Part shown: positions 1 to 11,900 of the stretch, in pieces
How positions within the stretch are numbered: position 1 is the stretch's first letter
Layout of the letters: every line of letters begins with the position of its first letter
Origin: Rotaria sordida
Taxonomy: Eukaryota > Rotifera > Eurotatoria > Philodinida > Philodinidae
Direction: 5' to 3'
DNA length: 64,000 nucleotides
Assembly (NCBI GenBank): GCA_905250125.1
Contig: CAJNOL010001244.1
Location: 6,919 to 70,918, forward strand
Translations under genes and position numbers: made by a program
The notes under the pieces: generated by a model
Told to the model about the DNA's origin: nothing
Databases searched by the model: none
Seen by the model: only the letters and a program-made list of their open reading frames with translations

Positions 1-3000
1 ACAGCAAGCTCATCATATGTTGCATCTTCAACACCATTTGGAGGTGGACGAAAATTCCAATGTGTATCTTTATTAACTGGTGCCACAGGAATATAATGAC
101 ATTGATAATTAGAATAATTACCTCTTCCATAGAAACGAAAATTACTGCTAGACACATTAAGTGGTGCATCGTCTGTAATAACAGGAAATGGATTGAGTAA
201 GACAACATAGCACATGATCAAACAACCACCATAATCGGTATATTTTGCAGCATACTCAGCTGATGATGTGAGATACATAGCTGTACCATACCATCCCTTA
301 TCTAATTTACTAAGTGCTGCAAATCCATCTGATAATAATTTGGGTAAATTAGCACGTCTACATCCATGCCATGCACGAACTATAGGAACTCGTCTATTGT
401 GATGAACTTCTTGTGCCAACATTTGTAAGTAATCAAGAACTTTTCTTCGTTCAACGGGATTGGTTTCTGCATTCAAATTAGGTTTGAATTCTGGTTGTGT
501 TTGTCTACGTTCTGTACGTTTTATTTGTTGAAGAAACATTCGATATAAGTCAGCATTATGAATAATTTCTATTTTATCAATATCTATTTCGTCAGGTAAT
601 GGACCAATCCATTTTAAAATTCGATTATATACTTTTGAGTGAATATTATTTTGAAGAGGTTGTAGAATGCATGACATAGTATTCGGATATGTATTGTCCG
701 AAAGGTATAGAGGAGGAACGAAATCTCCATCAAATTCATTATCATAGTCATTGAGAGATGGAATATTTGACAATAATGGCACTGTACATTGTTGTTTTAA
801 ATTTTTGATACCATGCATAATAACTCGACGATTATATGAACTTTCAACTCCAAATTCTCGAAGAGCTTTATTATCAACAAAATGAAGTAAATGATATCCA
901 TCGACGTTGTGTCGTTTGAAACCATCTATATAAGTTGCATAAATTTCACCGCATGATTTTATCCAAACACAAACATCTTCACAAGACCATGATAAACATT
1001 GATCGAGATCTAGTACTAGAAATAAATAAAAATGTGATATATTGTACATCAAAATATATGAAAATATTGCCCATAAAAACTTTTCGAAATTGCAATTACT
1101 TTTGCTATATGTAAGCTCATAGAAAATTTTCAATTCGACAATTAAATTTATAATTCTGATTTCTGAATTATCGAATAGAAAGAACAACTTCTTTGAAGTT
1201 ACACAAAACTCATAGTACCTGCTGGTTTTTGTGATAACTGGTTATCCTTAGTTTGTTCATCAATGGTATCTTGAGAATGAAATTCATCATAGTTTGGTCG
1301 ATCAACATACTGTATATTTGTATACCTTTCATCTGTACGAAACTCAGATGTAGTTAGTGTCGACGATGCATCTTTTGAGTTTCTTCTAGAAGATTGTGGC
1401 AAAGGAAGAGGGTCTTGTGGAAGGCAGTTTTCTTCTCGTGTTATAAGGTCGCCATGTTTATTCGCATTGACATGATTTATCGATACTGGATTTTGTGGCG
1501 CAGCTCGACTTGAAAATTTCATATTTTCAGACGATTCGACATTTTTATCAAAAGATCGTCGTTCGACAATGCTTGTCGAATTTCTAACACCTGGGTCAGA
1601 TCGTCTTTTATTCGAAGGGGTCCATGTTGGTGAAATACATTCATCTGTAGAAGAATTTGATTCAGGGTTAGGCCATACCAATTTATGCGGCTTATTGTCA
1701 TGTGATGTTTCTTCAGAATAATTGATTGAATTAACTGGGTAAAAAGATTCTTCAGGTGATGAAGAATGTTTATTCGACTTTAGTTTGTTGAAAGGCGTTG
1801 CGTTAATCACTTCCTCAGATTGAGAGTCAAAAGTAAAATACGAGATCGTATTATGATATTTAACTTTTCCTTTATTCATCGACGACATTGAAGGCGACAT
1901 TGAATGTTTTCTGAAGGTATCTGAAAGATTATAGAGATGTTTTTTTGGATTCTCGTTTTTTTTTGCACCTTCTGTTTCATTACTTTCAGATGAATAAGCG
2001 GTAGGGCTAGTAGCACCACTCTGTGAGTAGTCTCTATTTAAATTCGGCTCATGTACACCTGTTTTGGTACTCATTTCATTCAGATAAGGTTGAGATGGTG
2101 AAGATGAGATATCTGGAAATAAAATTGCTGATGGTCGCCACATCTCTCCTTCATAAGCAATCCAGTTGCTCAAGTTTAACATAAATTTCTTAGCATAGAT
2201 ATATTGAACCCAATATTGAGGTAGTTTTTTGTAACCATAGTAAGCACCAGCTAATTGACCATATATAGCAGCAGTTGTATCAGTATCATCACCAAGATTT
2301 ACAGCAGCTAAAGCACCTCGCTCAAATGAATCGTCATCAGACCAAAATGCCCATAAAGCTGCTTCAAGAGCATTAATAATATATCCTTTACCTCGAATTC
2401 CATCATCATATCCACCTGGTTTTTTATAAGAACCTTCAGCGATTTGTTTAACCTCACTACAAAGAGGTTTTCCACTAAACCAATCCATATGTTTAGCATA
2501 AAACTGTTTATCAAGAAGTTGATCTTTTCTGTAACCTTGAAGAGCAGCAACAATGAGAGCACCATAGTAACGACATGCATCATAAGCTTTTATATCACCA
2601 TGAGTGATCTGTGCACTATGACCTGAATATTCAACAGCATATGGTGGAAAACGATAGAAAAAGAGTGGTACTGGTGCAAGACGCATAAGAGCTCCATTAC
2701 CAACCATTCTATCCTCACTGCAATAGATGTTGAATTGATTGACGAGATTTTTTTCATTAGACATACAGTCTAGTTGTTCACGAGCGATATTGTATTTCTT
2801 AGCAAAAAGCATTTGACGGCGTTCGAATTCTTGCAATGCTTTACTCGTACCTTTACCAATACCAAAGCATTCTCCGATTGATGACATGTATCCAAGTCTA
2901 AACCACCATTTATAACGAACTAGCTGATCATAGAGACTGAAATCACGTTTGGTTACCAGTGAGTTAGCCAAACAAATAGCCATAGAAGTGTCATCGGTGA

Positions 3001-5206
3001 ACTAAAACAGAATGATATTAACTATGATGTAACTGGTAGGAGAAAGACTATTAATATCATTCTAATTGTTACAAATCATTCATATAGAATAAAAAACACA
3101 AGAAGAGAAAAATTTATTCTGATGTTAAAAATACTTTTCAAATGTTCTTGGATAAGATTTAATTCTATTCTGTATTCCTAACATCTGTTTTTCCGATAAA
3201 TTCAAATGCTGTCACACTATTTGGCAAGTAGTACATGCCTAAAAAGCTTTTTTTTTCTATTACAAATTATAACATAGAAAGAAGGATCTGTCTGATTAAC
3301 TTCTTAAGTGTCTAAAATGCTATACTTCAATATACGCGATCGTGTCTGTAATTACATGTGTGTAATACAGACAAAGTTTTATTTTCATAATGAATAATGA
3401 TTGGGCAAAACAGGAAAAATGATGATTTTGAATAAATATGAAATTATCTATTAAAAGTCGAAAATGTATTAAAACATATATTATCATTTTTATATGGAAC
3501 AATGTCGAATGAAAACATTTTTATAAATATTTCTTTCTCAAAAACATACTAAAAGCATATGCATCAATTTTTTCCTTAAAACGACCAAGGATGTATGTCT
3601 AACTGCTATATTCATAAAAAGACATGTCTTTCTATTGATGAAAAGTGTATCTTGAACTAAGTCTATTGTGAGACATTAATATACTGTGAAAATGTGTCTT
3701 TAATATTAAAACCTGATTTGTAAAGTATAGATGCTACTAGATTCATACAAAGTTATTTTTAGTTTTGATCGAAACTGTTGATAAAAGATTTTCTCAGATA
3801 AGATGGAAAGGAAGCAAATAGACTAACTTTCTATCTGATATACTGTCTGGAAATTGCTGACATCTATTGATAAAATACACTAGCAAGTCCTATTTTATTT
3901 ATTTGCAAAGATTCTTCGAAGTTTGTATATTTAAAAAAAACCTGACTTTCTATTTCGATTTTCAGAAAGAGTAGAGAATAATTCTTAACTACAAGATTGT
4001 TTTTTGTCCTCCACATTTATGCGCCATCTACAGGAAAGCAATTGTCAATATTATACTTTTGTTTTTAATAAGACTCTTCTCGAGAAAATTATATCGCTTA
4101 GAATTTTTCGAATGTGATTTTAATACATGGTGTAAGGAAATCATAATACCTGTCCTTTCTGAAGACTCCACGGTCCTCCTGCTTGAAAATCAGTAACAGG
4201 ATATTCAACCAAAAATTGACGAGGACGAAATTCGACATGAGCACCAAGTGCATCACCTATGGCCAATCCTATCATAGATCCTTCGATTCGATCTAATACT
4301 TTTTCATCGTTGAAATCTGGTGGTTCTTCCATGTCATTTTCCAATTCATGTGGCTTTTTGATCGATTTTCGATTAACATCATGAAATTGAAGATCGAGCC
4401 AGGGCTTATCTAAACATATATAATCAACATTTATGAAATGTACTGTCTTTTAATTTCAAAAGCATCCTCTTATTCTCAATTGTTTCTATCTATGAATCTA
4501 ATAGAATTATCATATAAACTGACAAAATAATCTTTTGGAAAAATATAATGCTTAAATCTATCACCTGATTTGTATTGAATTGATAGGAGTTGGTGTTCGT
4601 GCGTCGAATCTAAAATGGTTCAATGAAGAATATTGATGATTATAAAAGAAAAATAAATTCTATTGAAATTTTCAATTGTGGACATCCTACATAGACTGTA
4701 ATTACTAGTAAAAATCGAATATCTCCCTCTAGGCAAGCCAACAGTCACTAATATTTTAATCTTGTTAGTTTGACGGTAAGAGCTTTCATTTGACACTAAA
4801 ATATCAAGTCTAGCTCGGTTACAATACAAACACTTCCATTGTAAGGTCTGAATAATCTCATTAGACGATCAATCGAATATATTTTTTTTTGTTTTTGATA
4901 AATAACGAAGGGCCATGTGCGATGTAGAGATGCAGGCTTATTTTACTTTTCCCTTTCGTTGATAGAACGATTGAATCGAAATAAGTAACGCTTCAATATT
5001 TGTTTACCATTAATACTCGTGATCATTATAACGCTGATAAATGAAGCGTTACACAACAAACAACCGAAAAATATTAAAAATATTTATTCTACTTGTTTAT
5101 ATATGTTATTAAGAAAAAGTAAATAATAAATGAGAAACTTACCTTTTGAAGTTAATTCCTCCCGCCGATGCGTATTGGCTTTAAGATTCTCAAAAAATCT
5201 ACGCAT
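1..5206 (-). CDS. ADP-ribosylhydrolase (DraG/ARH) - SAM - PARP-type ADP-ribosyltransferase fusion, 3' end outside window
   Basis: Five exons by eye: 5143-5206, 4565-4609, 4150-4409, 1219-3001 and 1-1015 (continuing off the window). Every junction is GT-AG and phases agree (1, 1, 0, 1), giving an open frame of about 1055 residues. Residues about 75-420 are an ADP-ribosylglycohydrolase: RIEGSMIGLAIGDALGA, then FTDDTSMA (metal-binding TDD) across intron 3, and LGDDTDTTAA near residue 360, the second metal-binding motif. A Ser/Asn-rich, probably disordered linker follows to about 717. Exon 5 opens with a SAM domain (SWSCEDVCVWIKSCG, FKRHNVDGYHLL, FGVESSYNRRVI), then a PARP catalytic domain with AWHGCRRANL (His), GTAMYLTSSAEYAAKY (Tyr) and ATYDELAV at the edge (probable Glu), i.e. 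an apparent H-Y-E triad. Expected role is removal and transfer of ADP-ribose by one polypeptide; direction and targets are unknown. Exon 5 has no in-frame Met before the middle of the SAM domain, arguing against a separate gene. Start chosen at the first exon with a good donor. Confidence 0.8.
1016..1218 (-). other. Intron joining hydrolase and SAM-PARP parts
   Basis: Donor G|GTACTATG after the codon for Ala, acceptor TTATTTCTAG before TACTAGATC. The split codon G|TA gives Val and keeps frame. At 203 bp it is longer than most introns here but too short to hold a promoter and first exon for an independent gene. If retained, translation stops after five further residues (TMSFV), leaving the hydrolase with its linker but no SAM or PARP domain. 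Confidence 0.7.
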
Positions 5207-6440
5207 TTTAGTGAATGATGTCCCTTGTTGTTGTTGTATATGTAACAGTTGTGATGATATGAATGAAATCTTGTTCTTTTCGTTTCTACCTGTAACTACC
5301 TAAAGCAATCGTTGTAAGTGTGTCTTTTTTTGTTCGATTCTTCGCTTGTCACATAGTCAGAGCAAAAAAAAAACGATAATTGATCATCATAATAAAGGCA
5401 TAGAAAAACAACTGTTTTGCATCCTCAAAAACTCATTTAAAAAGAACAAAAAACTTTAATCTGTATCATGAGATATTATCACAAATAATTGGCCGTAGAG
5501 TCAGGTAGAAAAGCCAAATAGATGACGCTATAGAGAGCTTATTTTCACTCTTATCCAGCTCAAACTGTCGAACTATATAAAAGATGCTAAAATAATTTTA
5601 ATGACATTTTGCTGCATATATCAATGTGTCATTAAATACAAAATGAAGTCAATTAGAGTAGTCCATAAAATGTGTAAAAAATATTGAGTTTTGTATTCAA
5701 ATTTTTCTGGTAAATTATTTTCATTTGCAGCTTACGAGATCTAGGTTGTATGAAGGTGTTATTAAAATATATGTCCAATTAAAATTGAGATATCGTAATG
5801 CTTCTTTTTTCGCATCAAAAATATAAGTTAAAATATATTTCGAATATCTCGATAAATATTCAGACGAATTTTTTATACATCAAAATCGACTATCTTTTCT
5901 TTTGACGAGCACTATATGATTCATTGTATTTATATACATTTATTCATATATATGATTTAGAAAAAGAATACGTGCCAATTGAGAAATATAATAAAACTCA
6001 GTTGATATGAGCAAAGGAATAAAAATTGTCAATTTCTAAATAATTGTTTTTTTTTAGATTACTGTAAACTTCAAAAGGAAGCATAAGATAAAATACATCT
6101 TTTTTTAAACATCATAAAGCACTTACACAAACAATAAGTACCTAATTTCATTCAGAATTAATACATGTTTTTATCTTTTAATTAAACAACTTTCGTTCAA
6201 AAACTCATAAGTTATTATTTACAAAAGATAAGAAAACTTAAGAAAAAAATACAAAAATTTAGAAGTCAAATTAATTTAAGTAATACCGATCGATGAAATA
6301 ATCTTGCTTGTCAATATGTCATTTATACTTCTACTAAGTTACATGTCTAATTGCAATCGGAATATTTTATCTTTTTATTTGAAATAAAAAATACACAGTA
6401 TATCCTTTGAAAGAGGTAATATTTATGATGTGTTATGTTT
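5207..6440. other. AT-rich intergenic DNA upstream of the fusion gene
   Basis: No coding region, RNA gene or convincing core promoter seen. It should contain the 5' untranslated region and promoter of the minus-strand fusion gene, which starts at 5206. Confidence 0.5.
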
Positions 6441-6970
6441 TTATTAAGCAACTAAATATTTTTAATTCCTTTCAAAATGTCAAGTCTTTTTCCTTCTTTC
6501 TTTATTAATTTATCTTGATATTTTCATCAAAAAAATCCTTATCAATAATCAAAATCCATCATTAAATAAATTAATAATCTCGTTCAAAAGATAAATAAAA
6601 TATTTATAACTACTCATTCAATAGCCATAGTCCAATAATAATTATAATTTAATTAATAAACATTTTCATTTCTTTTTTACTTCATTCATTTTCAAAGAAA
6701 CAAACAATTTTATCTTTATACATTTTTATTTACATTTTCAAGTAAAATAGTTAAATTTTATTTTGAATTACAAAATGAACTTCCTCAAATACTATGTAAT
6801 TAGAAATGTTAAACTATAAAACGAATCCATGATAGTAAAGCAAACCAACATTTAGTATCAGATCGATATTATATCAAAAATAGAGCAAAACAAAATGTGA
6901 ATTAAATGATGTGCGAAGAAATACAATGTTATTCTTTTTTCAGAACAGATCTTAACAACAATATAATGAT
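6440..6970. repeat. Dispersed repeat, copy 1 (partner at 22890-23400)
   Basis: This stretch matches 22890-23400 in the same orientation. Shared landmarks in order are a run reading ATAATCAAAATCC, ATCTCGTTCAAAAGA, CCAATAATAATTATAATTTA, and at the far end AGAACAGATCTTAA. The right edge covers the last codons of the small ORF at 6929-7294, so this looks like the tail and 3' flank of a duplicated unit; the second copy keeps only this end. Confidence 0.65.
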
Positions 6971-7661
6971 GTGCGTGTAGATGTCGGTCTTCTTGAAACT
7001 CACACCCTTTTTTTCTATTGAATAAATCATTGAAATTTTAAAAAAATAATCGATCCAATGATGATCAAATTGCAGAATTGCCTTAGCTTTTTTAAATAAA
7101 ACCATTTTGTAAAGAATTTGAATAATATTTAAAAAATTCGTTTCCCCATAGATATTGAAGTCTATTAAAAATAATATTAAAATGAAGAGAACGATCATTT
7201 CCAGAAAAGTTATCTTACATAATGTAGAAATCATTATAATTACCATTAGAAGTCCAAAAAATGGAATTGATCGTTTTGCAAATATTTGTAACATCTGAAA
7301 AGCAATACAATAAAGACAGATGTTAGTAAAAGAAATATAAATTATTTGATAATCTCAAAATTTCAATTTATTTTACATCGCCAAAATCCTAAAAACTCAA
7401 GCGTTTGTATTCTATTTCAAGAGAAAATTAGTTTTTGAACACAATCGGATATTTTTGTCAATGAAATGAATTTCATGTTTATTGATATTAAACTGTATCA
7501 TGTCTTACTTATACAGATATTAATTCTAAAACAATGGAATGTAAGAGAATCGTAATAATACCATTCAACATTGATGCATATTACATCTTTGTATCATTGT
7601 TTGCTTTTCTTACATTGATTTCCATTTGAACGGATGTGGCTGAAATATTGACAGATTCCAT
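6929..7661 (-). CDS. Possible small multi-pass membrane protein, two exons
   Basis: Exon 2 (6929-7294) is a 122-codon open frame directly preceded by a textbook acceptor (TTGCTTTTCAG). Upstream, 7614-7661 encodes MESVNISATSVQMEIN and ends in GTAAGA, and the phases fit, giving 137 residues. The protein has two strongly hydrophobic segments (around FFGLLMVIIMIS and MIVLFILILFLIDF) followed by a Lys-rich, half-hydrophobic tail ending LLLRSVLKKE. I do not recognise the family. Its 3' end lies in a repeat also found at 22890-23400, so it may belong to a small duplicated family or be a chance frame in AT-rich DNA. Nothing about function can be said. Confidence 0.35.
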
Positions 7662-8949
7662 CGAAAATATGGTAAACATAGTTGATAAAAATCGATGAAA
7701 AATAAATAAAAATATCATATATAATCAACGTCTGACATTCAGACTAGTGTATTCACAGCATCACTACTAAACTCATTTTCGAACAGATAATTCAGATATG
7801 GGATTTCTATAAATATACAACTAAGTAGTTATTCACAGAATCTTTACTATTATCACACTAATGAAGAGCAGATGAAGCTACATATGTCAAAGACATGGAT
7901 CGCGCCTAGAAAAGCGAAGCGAGGCGGCGCGGATGCGGTTATCAACTAATGATAACTGGTGAATTCTTTTGTCAGATTTTTCCTCATGCTTGAGCCGCAT
8001 TAGTTTTTGAAAAAATAGTGTTTCATTTTTGAATACTGATGTATAAACATCAATATAAAATTAATAATACTACAAAAGACTATTTAATTTTATCAAGATA
8101 TAATCAGACATATATGATATACTTCTAGTGATCATTTCATCTTAATCTATTCTGTAATTAAAATTATACAAACTCAGGTTTAAAGTGAATATAAATATTA
8201 TGCTCGTCAGAGTGAAATTTACTAAGTTTTGAGCTAGATCAATTTTCTATCAGGAGAATTTTTAATCAAAATCTTTTACGTTTGAATTTAGAAATTTAAT
8301 AAATGAATATTGAAACAAGATAATAAAACGAGTAGTATCTTATAAAGAACGAGTCTGTCAATGATTAAATCCTTTCTCTTAACTTTCAATATTTGATGTA
8401 CATTCTTTTTGTTTTACGAAGTCCTAGAAATACAGTTTAACAATTGGTATGATTAAAGGTTCTACCGCCCGGTGAACATATAAGAATAGAGACGAAAGTG
8501 AAGCGATTGCCTCCAAGTGAGTCGTGCACATCTCTTACATGTGTGTCGACGAGTTTTATACAATTCACCAGTTGACACACTACACACTTGAATCATATAA
8601 TTAAGAGTCGTTTTTAGTATTCATTGTTGCAATAGACATTCAAAAAATAGTAGAACTTTCTATATTATTATCGTCTTTGTTTTTTCATTTTAAACAAAAC
8701 AGATGAAATGATTGAAAACAATCATATAATTGTGATTCATAGTAAAAGATCCATCTTGCATTAGAAAATGGCTGTAAAATAAGTCAATCTATAAGGATTT
8801 TATTATTAAATATATTTAAAATGAAAATTATAAATTCATACTAATAATCAAAACAGTTCTTTTATTTGAGATTAAGAATATAGTTCAAGTCAATGCAATA
8901 AAATAATTAAAACTGTTGTAATAATTGAATGATGAGTATTCATCAATAT
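7662..8949. other. Intergenic, with a short GC-rich patch
   Basis: No gene seen. At about 7897-7942 there is a sharply GC-rich patch (GGATCGCGCCTAG...GGCGGCGCGGATGC) in otherwise AT-rich DNA, with GCGCC and GGCGC able to pair as a small hairpin. Confidence 0.5.
8861..8866 (-). terminator. Probable poly(A) signal AATAAA of the mucin-like receptor gene
   Basis: AATAAA on the minus strand about 84 bases downstream of the stop codon at 8950. Position is typical for an animal poly(A) signal, but the hexamer is common in AT-rich DNA. Confidence 0.4.
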
Positions 8950-11900
8950 TTATGAAGACTGATGACGTTTTCTTGGAAGTTTTACCACAGCTATTTTAGT
9001 TAATGCTTTGATATTGTTACTTGCTGTAGACATATCAGGCTTAGGATGATTTTCTGTTGGTTGTAATTTGGTGGCTGATTTTTTTAACTTCTGAACATTA
9101 ACATTACCAATGCTCAAGGATCGTGGTCGTTGAATGACAGATGAATTAAGATGATTCTTTTCTAGTTGTGTATTAGAAATACGTGTGACTTCAACATTAG
9201 TACTTTTCGTGCTAGAAGGAAGCTTAAAATTTTCTTGATTTTTCTTACGATCCTGCAATTTAACATTAATTATTGGAGTTGATTGACTTCCGGCAGTATT
9301 ATTACGAGGTATTTTCGTAACCGTAATTTTATTACTTTTAGTTGATGATTTTGATGAAACTGGTATCTCTTGTTGAGGAATAGCTTCTGAATTGATATCT
9401 TCATTTTTGCTTGATACTTTTCTTACGTTTTGAACTTTCACTGTAGCAGTTTGAGGAGCTGGTGTAATATCATCGACAACCTCTGTTGTTTGTTCGCTTG
9501 GTGGATTTTTAACCTCAAGTGCGCTTCCAGTTTTAGTTATTCGTATAACCTTAACATGCTTTGCACTCTTCGAAGTAGGAGTTGCTGCTATCGGTATGTT
9601 TTCATTTACTTTTTTTATTGACATGGGTGTTTTCGTAGCGTCACTATTGTTGAGTACATCGTAAGCACGATAGTCTTTATTCAGATTACTTATTTCCAAG
9701 CTTCGATTAAAGTGTGGTGATGTTGGTGTGATGTCGCGTTTGTTAGATAGTAGATATTTGCGTTGTTCTGTAATATTACCAATTTTGTCTCGTCGGCGAC
9801 GTCGTTGAGCAGGAGACCTATGAAAAATACGATGTATATTCAATGTGAAATAATATTCTAACGGATATTTTCGTTTTTGTGGCACAACTTACCAAAGAAA
9901 ACGATATAAACAACAAAAACAGCAACATAGGGCCAAGAGTAGACTCAACAATGACAAACCCACAATCAATAGCCAATTTATAGGATTTCCTATTTAAAAT
10001 ATATCAGAAAAGATAAAAATAACAAATTATGTTTGTTAAAAAAAATAATAAAGGACAAGAATTGAGTCTGCTGTATTAAAGACTGAGTTCATAATTAAGC
10101 ATTCTTTTCAATTTTAAAAAATTTTTGAATTCACTAGATTTTGTTTTGTTTTGTTCTGTAGCTTTTATATTGTGTATTTTCATTATTTGGGTTTCATGTT
10201 TACACATCTAACTGATTCATTAGATCAGAAGAACTTTAACAGGCAAAAAAGGATGAGCGTTTGATACTTCAAAAATTCTAACAGTTTCCGATGATTGGCA
10301 GATAATCAGTATATGTTTTAGATTTCATGTAAATCCCTAACACATATTCATAAATCCTACCTGGACTTTTGGTCGTTGTCATTGTAGTCCTATAATATAA
10401 AATAAGACAATTTCAATTCATGTTTCTAGAACGATAGAACAAAAGAACATACGCTCTTCGACTGACACAGTTTCAAATCAAAACCTTTGAAACAATCTTT
10501 TTGAGATTTTTTTTTACAAAACTATGAAATGTTTATATCTACGTATATGCATGAGATATTCGAAATTTGAAAAAAAGTGATTGAGAATGTATAGTATGAA
10601 ATCGATTCTCTCGCAAGATTAAAACGTATTCTGTCATAACTTACGTCGTTGTAGTTGTAGCTGTTGTTGATGTTGTACTGGTTGAAGTTGTACTTGTTGT
10701 TGTAGTCGAAGTAGTTGATGTTGAGGTTGATGTAGTAGAAGTTGTAGTCGATGTTGTTGTTGTTGTCGTAGTCGATGTAGTGCTAGTTGTAGACGTTGAT
10801 GTAGAAGTTGTCGTGGTTGTAGTTGTTGTTGTAGTTGTTGTTGTAGACGTAGTTGAAGTTGTGGATGTAGTTGTGGTTGATGTTGTTGATGTAGTCGTTG
10901 TTGTAGTTGAAGTTGTTGAAGTCGTGGTTGTATCTGTAGTTGTTGTTGTTGATGTCGTAGTTGTTGTTGTTGTTGATGTAGTTGTGGTTGATGTTGTTGA
11001 TGTACTTGATGTTGTTGTCGTAGTTGTTGTTGTTGTTGTTGTCGTAGTTGTTTTTGTTGTTGTTGTCGTAGTTGTTGTTGTCGTTGTACTTGTTGTTGTT
11101 GTTGTTGTTGGTATGCAAAGTACCCATGATGTTACTACATCGAATGTGATGCAATATTCTGCTGATTGTACTTGTTCTCTAGTTAATTGAATAAACAAAT
11201 AATACATGAAATAAAGATTAGGAAAATAAAAATTTTTACTCTGTAAAAGCAACTATGCACAATTCTTCTAATCCAATTTGACTAGTTTGTGGTGTCCAAG
11301 TAAAAGTTTTATAGGATAACGATGAATTTGTAGATGATTTCGTTAGACTTCCAACTGTCATACCAGATATTCCAGATGAAACAACAATGTCTGCAATATC
11401 AACATCGTCTGGATCACACATTGTCATTACATAAATATTAAAAGTCTTTTGAACACCAGTAAGAACTTCCATACAATCTGTAACAGGAATAATCTGTGGT
11501 GGTTCTGGACAGTATGGTTCTGGCATGACATAAATTAAAAATTGAACTGGTACTGAACTCATTGGAGTAGTACTTGATGAAGTGATAAAATCTTCTACCT
11601 ACATAATAGAAAAGAATTTTATTGATCTTGAAATATCAAATTCTTAGAATAAAAAAAAAAAAAGAATTTAATCGAATGACTCTTCAGTCAACTCGATTAC
11701 TGTTCTAAACACTCATATGTTTCTAGTTTTATTAATAGATCATGTATATTTTTCGTTAGTCAGAGTTTTACTATGTTCAATGCTGAAAAAAATTTGTGTC
11801 AAAGAACTCCAGTATCTTTTAAAAGGATTGTTGAGTTTTAATTTGTTTGGGTGAAATTTCATGTCATATAAGATTATGCAGTTGAAATTCGGATATAGAT

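Noticed and set aside
1-1015. SAM-PARP as a separate gene next to the hydrolase gene
   Set aside because: No in-frame Met before the middle of the SAM domain, only 203 bp between the parts, and a donor/acceptor pair that keeps frame. Fusion is the simpler reading, though RNA evidence is lacking.
10780-11190. Long Val-rich open frame on the plus strand and an Asn/Tyr-rich frame on the minus strand
   Set aside because: Both are shadows of the Thr/Ser-coding microsatellite of the mucin-like gene, which has a signal peptide, splice phases and a membrane span in its favour.
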